Part shown: positions 1 to 8,341 of the stretch, one piece after another
Numbering within the stretch: the stretch's first letter is position 1
Layout of the letters: each line of letters begins with the position of its first letter
NCBI GenBank assembly: GCA_016702605.1
Contig: JADJDQ010000021.1
Location: forward strand, 806,001 to 870,000
Reading direction: 5' to 3'
Source of the DNA: Candidatus Intricatilinea gracilis
GTDB lineage: Bacteria; Pseudomonadota; Gammaproteobacteria; Burkholderiales; Burkholderiaceae_C
DNA: 64,000 bases
Position numbers and translations under genes: made by a program
Notes under the pieces: generated by a model
Databases searched by the model: none
Seen by the model: the letters and a program-made list of their open reading frames with translations, nothing else
Told to the model about the DNA's origin: nothing

Positions 1-897
1 CTGCAGCCCGCCGATGTACCAGTAGAACTCGTCGCTGGCCGTGCCGTCGGGTTTGCTGAAGATGTTCTTGCCCGTCGCCTTGCTCACCAGGCTCTGGTGG
101 ATGTGCATGGCGCTGCCCGGCTCACCCGCGATCGGCTTGGCCATGAAGGTGGCGTACATGTCGTGGCGCAACGCGGCCTCGCGCACCGTGCGCTTGAAGA
201 AGAACACCTCGTCGGCCAGCCCGAGCGGATGGGCGTGGAAGAAGTTGATCTCCATCTGGCCGGCACCGATCTCGTGGATCAGCGTGTCGACGTTGAGCTC
301 CATCTTCTCGCAGTAGTCGTAGACGTCCTCGAACAGCGGGTCGAACTCGTTGACGGCGTCGATCGAATAGGCCTGGCGCGAGGTTTCGCTGCGCCCGCTG
401 CGGCCGATCGGCGGCTTGAGCGGCATGTCCGGGTCGGTGTTGCGCGCCACCAGGTAGAACTCGAGTTCGGGAGCGACGACCGGATCCCAGCCCTCGGCGT
501 CGAACAGGTCACACACGCGGCGCAGCACCGAACGCGGCGCGAACGGGATGAGGTTGCCGTCGCGGTCGTAGCAGTCGTGGATGACCTGCGCCGTCGGGTC
601 GGTGGCCCAGGGCACGATGCGCACGGTCGACGGATCGGGCCGCAGGTGCATGTCGCGATCGGTCGGGTTGATGACGTCGTAGTACGGGCCTTCTTCGGGG
701 AACTCACCCGTCACACCCATGCCGACGATGGCTTCGGGCAGGCGCATGCCGCGGTCTTCGGTGAACTTCTGGCGCGGCAGGATCTTGCCTCGCGCCACGC
801 CGGTGAGGTCGGGCACGAGGCACTCGATCTCGGTGACACGCCGCTCGTTGAGCCACTGCTCGAGTTCGGCGAAGTTGAAATGTTGCTTGTTGCTCAT
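1..897 (-). CDS. puuA: Glutamine synthetase family protein, PuuA-like (3' end outside window)
   Basis: This is the first 299 codons of a glutamine synthetase-type ligase; the family is about 450 residues, so the C-terminal third lies beyond the left edge. Visible motifs are ELEFYL (first metal-binding region), HEIGAGQMEINF and SAMHMHQSL, which match the ammonia/glutamate and ATP site segments of the fold. Because it is followed on the same strand by puuD, puuB and an aminotransferase, the likely reaction is ATP-dependent gamma-glutamylation of putrescine or another polyamine rather than ammonia assimilation; this is inferred from context. The start is the ATG at 895-897. It appears to be the last visible gene of a catabolic run transcribed from about 4.9 kb. 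Housekeeping GlnA is the less likely alternative. Confidence 0.85.
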   Translation of the reverse strand, partial: MSNKQHFNFAELEQWLNERRVTEIECLVPDLTGVARGKILPRQKFTEDRGMRLPEAIVGMGVTGEFPEEGPYYDVINPTDRDMHLRPDPSTVRIVPWATDPTAQVIHDCYDRDGNLIPFAPRSVLRRVCDLFDAEGWDPVVAPELEFYLVARNTDPDMPLKPPIGRSGRSETSRQAYSIDAVNEFDPLFEDVYDYCEKMELNVDTLIHEIGAGQMEINFFHAHPLGLADEVFFFKRTVREAALRHDMYATFMAKPIAGEPGSAMHIHQSLVSKATGKNIFSKPDGTASDEFYWYIGGLQ

Positions 898-1075
898 GGT
901 CTGCTCCCGCTGGTCTGTGACCGCTTGAATCGCTGGGGCCGGATAGGCCGGTTACCCGCCGAGCTGCCGTTCTTGTTGGTCAGCGGCGAGGTGCTTTGGC
1001 CTGGGCCTGGCGCCGACCCGATCGGGCTGGCGCCTGGGCCGTGCGGTGGTGGCCGCACGACATGAACTTGCGAGA

Positions 1076-1858
1076 TCAGCGAGACGGTGGGCGATGGGTG
1101 TCGCGGTAGGCCTGGCAGGCCGCACCGAAGGCCTGCAGCATGCGCATCGACACCGGGTTGCTGGCAGCACGCCACTCGGGGTGCCACTGCACACACAGCG
1201 TGAAGCCGGCGCTGCCGTCCACCGAATAGGCTTCGACCAGGCCGTCCGGCGCAATCGCCTCGACCTTGAGGCCCTCGGCCAGCCGGTTCACACCTTGGCC
1301 ATGCACGCTGTTGACCTGCAGTTCGGTGCGGTCGAACAACTGCTCGAGCACACCGCCGCCCAACACCTGGACCGGATGGGCCAGGGCATATTGTTCTTCT
1401 GCCGTGCCTTCGGGCGGGGCACGGTGGTCGTGTTTGCCGGGCAGTTCCTGCACCGCCTGGTGCAGGCTGCCACCCAGGGCGACATTGGTTTCCTGAAAGC
1501 CGCGGCAGATCGCGAACAGCGGAATGCCACGCTCGATGACCCGCGGGATGAGCGCCAGGGTCCAGGCGTCGCGGTCGGGGTCGAGCGGCAGGTCGGGGTT
1601 GTGCACGTCTTCGCCGAAATGGCTGGGGTGCACGTTGGACGGTGAACCGGTCAGCAGCACACCGTCGGCCAGATCGAGCAGGGTGTCGAAGTCTTGCGGT
1701 TCGGCCGCAGGCACCACCAGCGGCAGGGCACCGGCCAGGCGCACGGCATCGCAGTACTTTTGCCCGGCGACGTGGAAAGGATGCTGTCCGAGCATCCTGT
1801 TGCAGGCGGGAACCAGCACGACGGGCGGATTCCGGGGGAGATGGGTGGGGCTGTTCAT
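1076..1858 (-). CDS. puuD: Gamma-glutamyl-gamma-aminobutyrate hydrolase family (class I amidotransferase)
   Basis: The 260-residue protein is a stand-alone class I glutamine amidotransferase domain of the PuuD type, which hydrolyses gamma-glutamyl-GABA to glutamate and GABA in the cytoplasm. The nucleophile Cys118 sits in FAICRGFQE and the His226/Glu228 pair in QWHPEW, completing the triad. An in-frame upstream ATG at 1955-1957 would add 33 unrelated residues; the ATG at 1856-1858 (MNSPTHL) is preferred because homology begins just after it. It lies between puuA and puuB on the same strand, separated by gaps of 178 and 278 bp, so an operon with internal promoters is possible. Confidence 0.88.
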   Translation of the reverse strand: MNSPTHLPRNPPVVLVPACNRMLGQHPFHVAGQKYCDAVRLAGALPLVVPAAEPQDFDTLLDLADGVLLTGSPSNVHPSHFGEDVHNPDLPLDPDRDAWTLALIPRVIERGIPLFAICRGFQETNVALGGSLHQAVQELPGKHDHRAPPEGTAEEQYALAHPVQVLGGGVLEQLFDRTELQVNSVHGQGVNRLAEGLKVEAIAPDGLVEAYSVDGSAGFTLCVQWHPEWRAASNPVSMRMLQAFGAACQAYRDTHRPPSR

Positions 1859-2136
1859 TGGGCTTGCTGCGTGGTCGACGGACTGTCTCCATCGACGCTC
1901 GACGCACTGGGCTTGCTGATCAAGATTCCGGGTGCGAGATTGCACGCCAGATTGCATACAGTGTGCCAGACGGGTACTTGCCGAGCCAGCCGGGGCAACC
2001 CGTAGCCCGCGAACCGGCGGGGTCTTGGGGTGGCGCTGAGACTGGGCGACATGGTTGGTGGCAGGTGCTTCGTAGGGATCGACGGGTGTGACGTGATGAC
2101 TTGATCGGTGGGTGGAGGCGGGTCGCCCGGTGAGGT

Positions 2137-3459
2137 TCAGAACAGGTCGCGCAGCCGATACCAGGCCATGCCCAGCACCAGGCTGGGCATACGCAGCAGA
2201 TCACCGCCGGGGAAGTTGTTGTGGCGGATGCGGGCGAACATGTCGAAGCGTGAGGCGTCGCCTGTGATGGCCTCGGCCACGAGTTTGCCGGCCAACCCGG
2301 TGAGCGCCAGACCGTGGCCCGAGAAGCCTTGAAGGTAATACACCGGCGCACGCTGCTCGCCACGTGCAGGCAGGCGGTCGAAGTCGGGCGCGCGGTTCAT
2401 GGTGATGTCGACGAAGCCGCCCCAGGCGAACTCGATCTCGGCGTCACTGAGCTGCGGGAAGGTGTTCAGCATGCGTTGCTTCATCGACGCCGGCAGATTG
2501 CGCGGCGTGGCCGTGCTGTAACTGACCCGCCCGCCGTAAAGCATGCGGTGGTCGGCCGTGGGCCTGAAGTAGTCGAGCACGAAGTTGGTGTCGCACACCG
2601 CGCTGCGGTCAGGGATCAGCGCCGTGCAGCGCTCCTGCCCCAGCACCTGCGAACACACGATGTAGGTGCCGACCGGCATGATGCGCGGCGCCAGTTCCGG
2701 CGCGAGGGTGCGGGCATCACCGAGGTAGACATTGCCCGCCAGCAGCACCTGATCGGCGCTCACGCTGCCGGCGCTGGTGCGCACGGTGCTGCGCGTGGCA
2801 CCGCGTTCGAGCGCGGTCACGGCCGAGTGTTCGAAGATCGTCACGCCCGCCTCGTGCGCCGCACGCGCCAGGCCCAGCGTGTACTTGAGCGGATGCAGGT
2901 GGCCGCCCTGTGGGTCGTGCACACCGCTGTGGAAACGCTCGCTCGCGATCCACCGCCCCGTCTCGCCCGGCGCAATACGCTGCATCGGGTAGTGGTAGAC
3001 GCGCTCCATGCGATCGGCCCAATCCTGCAGGCCCTTGGCCTTGCGGGCGTTGACGGCAAAACCGAGGTAGCCGTCCTGCCAGTCGCAATCGATCTGGTAG
3101 CGGGTGATGCGCTTTCGGATCAAGTCGATGGACTCGATCGTCATGTCCCAGACCTGGCGCGAGGCGTCCAGGCCCAGCTGGGCTTCGATCACCTCCTGGT
3201 CACACGCCAGCCCGTGGATGGCCTGGCCGCCGTTGCGCCCCGACGCACCCCAGCCGATCTGGTGCGCTTCGAGTAGCGCGACCTTGCGGCCGCATTCGGC
3301 CAACTCCAGTGCGGCCGAGATACCGGCCAGCCCGCCGCCGACCACCACCACATCGAATTGGTGATCACCTTGCAGCGCCGACCAGTTGTGGGTGCGCGCG
3401 CAGCTTGCGGTGTAGTACGAGCCCTGGGCCAGGGCGTGGTCGGTCTGCAGTAGCTTCAT
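2137..3459 (-). CDS. puuB: FAD-dependent amine oxidoreductase, gamma-glutamylputrescine oxidase-like
   Basis: The 440-residue protein belongs to the DAO family. A dinucleotide-binding motif GGGLAG lies at residues 41-46, and it is followed by the WGASGRNGGQ segment typical of PuuB/OrdL oxidases. In the pathway PuuB oxidises gamma-glutamylputrescine to the aldehyde with release of ammonia and hydrogen peroxide. The chosen start (ATG at 3457-3459) has a GAGGAACGAGG ribosome site just upstream; an earlier ATG at 3490-3492 would add 11 residues. The usual next enzyme, the aldehyde dehydrogenase PuuC, is not in the visible part of the cluster. Specificity for putrescine is inferred from neighbours. 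Confidence 0.85.
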   Translation of the reverse strand: MKLLQTDHALAQGSYYTASCARTHNWSALQGDHQFDVVVVGGGLAGISAALELAECGRKVALLEAHQIGWGASGRNGGQAIHGLACDQEVIEAQLGLDASRQVWDMTIESIDLIRKRITRYQIDCDWQDGYLGFAVNARKAKGLQDWADRMERVYHYPMQRIAPGETGRWIASERFHSGVHDPQGGHLHPLKYTLGLARAAHEAGVTIFEHSAVTALERGATRSTVRTSAGSVSADQVLLAGNVYLGDARTLAPELAPRIMPVGTYIVCSQVLGQERCTALIPDRSAVCDTNFVLDYFRPTADHRMLYGGRVSYSTATPRNLPASMKQRMLNTFPQLSDAEIEFAWGGFVDITMNRAPDFDRLPARGEQRAPVYYLQGFSGHGLALTGLAGKLVAEAITGDASRFDMFARIRHNNFPGGDLLRMPSLVLGMAWYRLRDLF

Positions 3460-3586
3460 GCCTCGTTCCTCGCGAGGGTCGTGCCATGACACCTCGCCCG
3501 CCCGGCCGCAGTGCGGCGGATGGGGCTGGCGTCAGGCCAGGTCGATGCGAGGTGGGCGAGGCGCAAAGGCGACCTTGTCGGTGCGA

Positions 3587-4939
3587 TCAGGCCGCGCGGC
3601 GGATGGCGCCAGCCACCGTCGAGACGATCTGCTCGATGTGCTGTGGCTCGATGATGAGCGGCGGCGACAGCGCGATGGTGTCGCCGGTGGTGCGGATCAG
3701 CACACCCTTGTCCCAGCAGTCGAGAAACACGTTGAAGGCACGCTTGCCCGGCTCACCGGCGATGGGGGCCAGTTCGATGCCGCCCACCAGGCCGATGTTG
3801 CGGATGTCGATCACGTTGGGCAGGTCGCGCAGACCGTGCACGGCGTCGGCGAAGGTTGCTTCCATCTGGCTGGCGCGGGTCAGCAGGCCTTCGTCGGCAT
3901 AGGTGGCCAGGGTGCCCAGGCCGGCGGCGCAGGCCAGCGGATGGGCCGAGTAGGTGTAGCCGTGGAACAGCTCGATCACATGCTCGGGCCCGTTCATGAA
4001 GGCGTCGTGGATGCCTTGCTTCGCGATCACCGCGCCCATGGGTACACACCCGTTCGTGATGCCCTTGGCCACGGTCATCAGGTCGGGCGTGACACCAAAC
4101 GTGTGCGCGGCAAACGGGTTGCCGGTGCGGCCGAAACCGGTGATGACCTCGTCGAAGATCAGCAGGATGCCGTGTTTGTCGCAGATGTCGCGCAGGCGCT
4201 GCAGGTAACCCTGCGGCGGCACCAGCACGCCGGTCGAACCGGCGACGGGCTCCACGATCACCGCGGCGATGGTCGAGGCATCGTGCAGCGCGACGAGGCG
4301 CTCGAGGTCGTCGGCCAGCTCGGCGCCGTGCGCCGGTTGGCCGCGGCTGAACGCGTTTTTCGCCGGGTCGTGCGTGTGGCGGATGTGGTCGACGCCGGCA
4401 ATCATGGTGCCGAACATCTTGCGGTTGGCGACCATGCCGCCCACCGAGATGCCGCCGAAGTTGACGCCGTGGTAGCCACGCTCACGCCCGATCAGCCGGG
4501 TGCGCGAGGCCTCGCCGCGGGTGCGGTGGTAGGCCAGCGCGATCTTGAGTGCCGTCTCGACTGCCTCGGAGCCCGAGTTGGTGAAGAACACGCGGTTCAA
4601 TCCGTCGGGGGTGAGCTTGCTGACCGCATCGGCCAGCTCGAACCCCTTGGGGTGACCCATGTTGAAGGGCGGTGCGTAGTCCATCTCGGCCGCCTGCTCC
4701 TGGATCGCCTGCACGATCTTCGGGCGCCCATGGCCGGCGTTGACACACCACAGCCCCGCCACACCGTCCAGGATCTGGCGGCCTTCCGGCGTCCAGTAGT
4801 GCATGCCCGAAGCCTTGGCCAGCAGGCGCGGTGCCTTCTTGAACTGGCGGTTGGCGGTGAAGGGCATCCAGTGTGCGTCCATGCTGCCACCCGTGTCGGC
4901 ATGGGCGGCGAGCAGGGCGGCGGAAGTGGCTTGATCCAT
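3587..4939 (-). CDS. Class III aminotransferase (omega-amino acid/polyamine:pyruvate type)
   Basis: The 450-residue PLP enzyme has the class III features: NSGSEAVE near 121-128 (phosphate binding), FDEVITGFGRTG at 262-273 with Asp263 for the pyridine nitrogen, and Lys292 in TVAKGITNG as the Schiff-base lysine. The N-terminal HWMPFTANRQFK segment is characteristic of beta-alanine/omega-amino acid:pyruvate transaminases, and polyamine:pyruvate SpuC enzymes are close relatives. Here it probably handles GABA, beta-alanine or putrescine delivered by the puu genes downstream. It is the promoter-proximal gene of the minus-strand run, and 153 bp separate it from a divergent Lrp-type regulator that probably controls it. 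Confidence 0.87.
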   Translation of the reverse strand: MDQATSAALLAAHADTGGSMDAHWMPFTANRQFKKAPRLLAKASGMHYWTPEGRQILDGVAGLWCVNAGHGRPKIVQAIQEQAAEMDYAPPFNMGHPKGFELADAVSKLTPDGLNRVFFTNSGSEAVETALKIALAYHRTRGEASRTRLIGRERGYHGVNFGGISVGGMVANRKMFGTMIAGVDHIRHTHDPAKNAFSRGQPAHGAELADDLERLVALHDASTIAAVIVEPVAGSTGVLVPPQGYLQRLRDICDKHGILLIFDEVITGFGRTGNPFAAHTFGVTPDLMTVAKGITNGCVPMGAVIAKQGIHDAFMNGPEHVIELFHGYTYSAHPLACAAGLGTLATYADEGLLTRASQMEATFADAVHGLRDLPNVIDIRNIGLVGGIELAPIAGEPGKRAFNVFLDCWDKGVLIRTTGDTIALSPPLIIEPQHIEQIVSTVAGAIRRAA

Positions 4940-5092
4940 GGCGAGAACTCCTGGTCGGGGGCGTGGCTGGCGCGTGGCTGACGCGAATGGCGCAGTCTAG
5001 GCACAGTGGCGCGCAACAGGGTTGCGGAGTGCGCTCGGCGGCATTTGGCTGGCGCAATAATCTGCGGCTCAACCTTCACTCGGCGCAACAAC
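4940..5092. promoter_or_regulatory. Divergent promoter region with repeated GCGCAA elements
   Basis: This 153-bp gap separates the minus-strand aminotransferase from the plus-strand Lrp gene. It carries related short elements: GGCGCA at 4989, GCGCAACA at 5011, GGCGCAATA at 5051 and GGCGCAACA at 5082, the last two 31 bp (about three helical turns) apart. Repeated, phased half-sites are what Lrp-family octamers bind, so these are candidate autoregulatory and target sites; no binding evidence exists. Confidence 0.35.
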
Positions 5093-5572
5093 ATGGCGGC
5101 ATTGGAGAAAACCCTGCAACTCGATGCGATGGATCGGGCCATCCTCGGCATATTGCAGACAGACGCCCGGCTCTCGAACGTCGACCTCGCGCAGCGTGTG
5201 CATCTGTCACCTTCGGCCTGCCTGCGCCGTGTTCGCCAGCTCGAAGACAGTGGCGTGATCGCCAGCTACGTGGCGCTGCTCGACCCGCGCGCCGTGGGCC
5301 AGGCCGGCACCTCGTTCACCATCGTCAACGTCGAGCGCACCACCATCGAGGCACTCAGTCGCTTCGAGGAGGCGGTGAAGCTCGAACCGGCCATCCTCGA
5401 TTGTTTCTACGTGGCCGGCACCAACGACTACCTGATCCGCTTCACCTACCACGGCGCCGAAGATCTGGAGCGGTTTCACTCCGAGGTACTCACGCGCCTG
5501 CCGGGCGTGGTGCGGTCCAATTCGATGCTGGTGTTGCGCACGGTGAAAAAGACAACGGCGCTGCAGGTCTGA
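5093..5572 (+). CDS. Lrp/AsnC family transcriptional regulator
   Basis: The 159-residue protein has an N-terminal winged helix-turn-helix (about residues 10-60; the recognition segment is LSPSACLRRVRQLEDSG) and a C-terminal RAM ligand-binding domain (about 75-150). Length and order match the Lrp/AsnC family. The start ATG at 5093 is chosen because homology begins at MAALEKTLQLD; a longer reading frame from 5006 adds a sequence with no family resemblance. It is divergent from the aminotransferase-puuB-puuD-puuA genes, so it probably senses an amino acid or polyamine intermediate and controls them. The effector cannot be read from the sequence. Confidence 0.88.
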   Translation: MAALEKTLQLDAMDRAILGILQTDARLSNVDLAQRVHLSPSACLRRVRQLEDSGVIASYVALLDPRAVGQAGTSFTIVNVERTTIEALSRFEEAVKLEPAILDCFYVAGTNDYLIRFTYHGAEDLERFHSEVLTRLPGVVRSNSMLVLRTVKKTTALQV

Positions 5573-5679
5573 ACCGGCAGCGCCGCGGTGTGTGCATCAG
5601 CTGACGGCCGGCGCAGGCTGGCGGGTGATGCAGGGGTGCGAGGAGTGCGATTGGCGCGAGGTGGTGCGAGTGGTGCGAC

Positions 5680-6249
5680 TCAGGCCTTGGCGTGGCGCTC
5701 TTCGGCCTTCAGACGGGCGACGCCAGCGTCGGCGCGTTCACTCAGGCGGCGCTTGGCCTGCGGGTAGATGAGTGACTCTTCCAGGTCGATGTGATCGAGG
5801 TAGAGCGCGCTGATGATCTCGACACCCAGGCGCAGCGCATCCGGGTCACTGGGCGACAGGCCACGTGCGATGGCGTCGATCTGCGCGTCGAGTTCGCGCC
5901 AGTCCTGCTCGAGCCAGAAATGATCCTGCTTCAGGCGGCGTACATGGCCGGCCAGCACCTCGTCGCCGCTTTCGAGCAGCGGCGGGAAGACCAGCCGTTC
6001 TTCGTCCACATGGTGCTGATGCGCCGTGCCGATGAAGAAGTTGTGCACCTGGCGCGCCAGCGCGCTGACTTCGGCGTCGACGCCCTTGCTCTCGAGTTGC
6101 TCGACCATGCGGGCCAGCACGTCCAGGGTTTCGAGCACCTGCTGGTGGCAGCTGTCGAGTGCTTCGAACTCGACCGCGATACGGCCTTGCCTGGCCAGCA
6201 CAGTGGCGGACGTGGGAGACGGGGCTTCGGCGATGGCGGGCGTGAACAT
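5680..6249 (-). CDS. Hemerythrin HHE domain protein
   Basis: The 189-residue cytoplasmic protein has a helical hemerythrin-like cation-binding domain. Likely diiron ligands are His in DSCHQQ, His in VHNFF, the HHVDEE cluster, His in LKQDHFWLEQDW, and HIDLEES near the C-terminus. Such proteins bind oxygen or nitric oxide or handle iron; the exact role is unknown. The start is the ATG at 6247-6249 with an AGAGGAT ribosome site upstream; an upstream in-frame start would add about 41 unrelated residues. The neighbour at 6391-6951 is a clear paralogue in the same orientation, so this is a tandem duplication separated by 141 bp. Confidence 0.85.
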   Translation of the reverse strand: MFTPAIAEAPSPTSATVLARQGRIAVEFEALDSCHQQVLETLDVLARMVEQLESKGVDAEVSALARQVHNFFIGTAHQHHVDEERLVFPPLLESGDEVLAGHVRRLKQDHFWLEQDWRELDAQIDAIARGLSPSDPDALRLGVEIISALYLDHIDLEESLIYPQAKRRLSERADAGVARLKAEERHAKA

Positions 6250-6390
6250 GGCGGGGATCCTCTGAAAGCTGAACGTGAAGTGGGGAGCTGTCAGCGGTCG
6301 ATTCTTGCGGCGGGGCTCTTGCGGCGCTTGTGCCACGTCAAGGCTGGCTGCAAAGTGACAACTGCCGCACAACAGCCGCGCGCAGCCGGT

Positions 6391-6951
6391 TCAGGCGCGC
6401 CGCCGCGCCTGTTCGGCCTGTGTGCGGGCGGCGCCGGCGTCGGCACGTTCGGCCAGCCGGCGTTTGGCCTGCGGATAGATGATCGACTCCTCGAGATCGA
6501 TGTGATCGAGGTAGAGCGCGACAAAGGTGCTGGTGCCCTGGCGCAGCGCCTCGCGGTCGTACCAGTTGTAGCCGCGCGCGATGGCGTCGAGTTGCAGGCC
6601 GAGTTCGAGCCAGTCCTGTTCGAGCCAGACATGGTCTTGCTGCAGCCGCCTCACCTTCTCGATCAGCCGGTGGTCGAGCCCCTGCAGGATGGGCGGAAAC
6701 ACCAGGTGTTCTTCTTCGGCGTGGTGGGCGCGCGATTCGCCGCCAAAGAAGGTGATGATCTGGCGGGCCATCCGTTTGACGGGTTCGTCGGCGGCGTGTT
6801 GATCGAGTTGATCGACCAGTTTGACTAGCAGGTTCAGCGTGTCGATGGTCTGCTGGTGGCAGCTGTCGAGTGCGTCGAACTGGATCTTCAGGCGCCCGGT
6901 CAATGTGGGCACCGCACCCGGTGACGTGTGGGCGGACGGCGACTGAGGCAT
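6391..6951 (-). CDS. Hemerythrin HHE domain protein (paralogue)
   Basis: This 186-residue protein repeats the ligand pattern of its downstream neighbour: DSCHQQT, AHHAEEEHLVFPP, LQQDHVWLEQDW and DHIDLEESIIYPQAKRRL. The last segment is nearly identical between the two copies. The N-terminal 25 residues differ. It starts at the ATG at 6949-6951. The pair probably arose by local duplication and may be co-transcribed, with this copy first. A function in oxygen or NO sensing or scavenging is a family-level inference only; no sensor or output domain is attached. Confidence 0.85.
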   Translation of the reverse strand: MPQSPSAHTSPGAVPTLTGRLKIQFDALDSCHQQTIDTLNLLVKLVDQLDQHAADEPVKRMARQIITFFGGESRAHHAEEEHLVFPPILQGLDHRLIEKVRRLQQDHVWLEQDWLELGLQLDAIARGYNWYDREALRQGTSTFVALYLDHIDLEESIIYPQAKRRLAERADAGAARTQAEQARRRA

Positions 6952-7282
6952 GGCGTGGTCCTGTGTGTAGGTGGGTCATGCGCCGTGACAGACGGCTCTT
7001 GCCTCCCGAGTCCCGAATCTTGCTGGGGCGTAACCTCGTCGCGATTGTTGCAAGTCAAGCCCCGTCTGAGCCGCCAGGCAGATGCACAGCTTGTGCCAAG
7101 GTCGGGACAGTGTGATCGGCGGGCGCGCAGCCGGGGTGACAGGTCATCGGCGCCGGGCGGTGCAAACACCGAGGCGACCGCGTAGGTGCCGGTGCGATCC
7201 TCGACGGCCGCTGCCGATGGGCTGCGGCGTCTTGATCTTCGTCAACGCCGGGAAGCTGCCCGCAGGCCAAGGAACCACAGTG
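6952..7282. other. 331-bp divergent intergenic region
   Basis: This separates the minus-strand hemerythrin genes from the plus-strand mxa-like operon and must hold both promoters. I could not identify a convincing -35/-10 pair, operator or terminator in it. Longer reading frames that cross it on either strand look like shadows of the downstream gene. Confidence 0.5.
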
Positions 7283-8341
7283 ATGAGTCGAGTTGCCGTG
7301 CAGTATGCCGAGCCACAGTCCGACGAGGCTGCCCACCTGCTGACCACCTGGCGCGAACGTGCCCTGGCAGTCGAGGCGGCGGTGGCTCGTGCCGTCATCG
7401 GTCAGGCCGCTGCCATCCGCCTGGTCAACACGGCGGTGTTTGCGCGTGGCCATGTGCTGATGCAGGGCGATGTGGGGGTCGGCAAGACCACGCTGCTGCG
7501 CGCCTTTGCCCATGTGCTGGGCGGGCGCTACGGCCGGGTCGAAGGCACGGTCGACCTGATGCCCAACGACCTGCTCTACCACGCCTACATCACTGCCGAA
7601 GGCCGCCCGGCGGTCGAGCCCGGCCCGCTCACTGCCGAGGGTGAAGAACTCGCCATCTTCTTCTTCAACGAAATCAACCGTGCCCGCCCACAGGTGCATG
7701 CCCTCATGCTGCGGGTGATGGCGGAACGCAGCGTGATGGCCTTCAACCGCGAGATCCGCCTGCCCTGGCTGCAGGTGTTTGCCGACCGCAACCGGGTCGA
7801 GCGCGAAGAAACCTTCGAGATCGCCCAGGCCGCGCGCGACCGTTTCATGATGGAGGTGACGATCGAGTCGCCCGGCGACGACGCCACCCGGCTGGCGCTG
7901 GCCTTCGATCCGCGATTTCACGATGTCGACGCGCTGATCGGCGAGTTGCCCGCCGGCTTGGCGCCGCCCGCCGAACTGCCTGCCATCGCTGCCCTGGTTC
8001 AACGCGAGATCCAGGCGTCACCCGCGCTGCAGAGTTATGTGCTCAGGCTCTGGCAGGCCAGCGCCCGGCCGCAGGACTTTGGTGTGCAGCTCGACGATGT
8101 CGACGTCGACACCCTGGTGCTGGCCGGCGCCAGCCCGCGCGGCATGAGCCTGCTGCTGCGCGCGGCGCGGGTGGCGGCCTGGCTCGACGGGCGCAACCAC
8201 GTGCGGCCCGAAGACGTGCACGACGTCTTCACGCCCTGCATCGCGCACCGCCTGTGCCTGACACCGGTGCATGAGTTGCGCCGTCACGAGTTGATGGCGC
8301 CGCTGATGCAGGCCATCCTCGAGCAGGTGGCAACGCCGTGA
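7283..8341 (+). CDS. mxaR: MoxR-type AAA ATPase, MxaR-like
   Basis: The 352-residue AAA+ protein has Walker A at residues 62-70 (GDVGVGKTT), a Walker B region FFFNEINRARP around 126-136 and an ADRNRVEREETFE segment like that in MxaR. MoxR ATPases act as chaperones with DUF58 and VWA partners; in methylotrophs MxaR belongs to the set needed for active, calcium-loaded methanol dehydrogenase. The start ATG at 7283 (MSRVAVQY) is preferred to an earlier one at 7082 that adds 67 non-conserved residues. The Walker B aspartate position reads Asn129, with Glu130 retained, which is unusual. The stop overlaps the next start (GTGA at 8338). Confidence 0.82.
   Translation: MSRVAVQYAEPQSDEAAHLLTTWRERALAVEAAVARAVIGQAAAIRLVNTAVFARGHVLMQGDVGVGKTTLLRAFAHVLGGRYGRVEGTVDLMPNDLLYHAYITAEGRPAVEPGPLTAEGEELAIFFFNEINRARPQVHALMLRVMAERSVMAFNREIRLPWLQVFADRNRVEREETFEIAQAARDRFMMEVTIESPGDDATRLALAFDPRFHDVDALIGELPAGLAPPAELPAIAALVQREIQASPALQSYVLRLWQASARPQDFGVQLDDVDVDTLVLAGASPRGMSLLLRAARVAAWLDGRNHVRPEDVHDVFTPCIAHRLCLTPVHELRRHELMAPLMQAILEQVATP

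Noticed and set aside
3458..4981. 507-codon frame antisense to the aminotransferase
   Set aside because: Composition typical of the complement of a high-GC gene; the opposite strand has full PLP-enzyme motifs.
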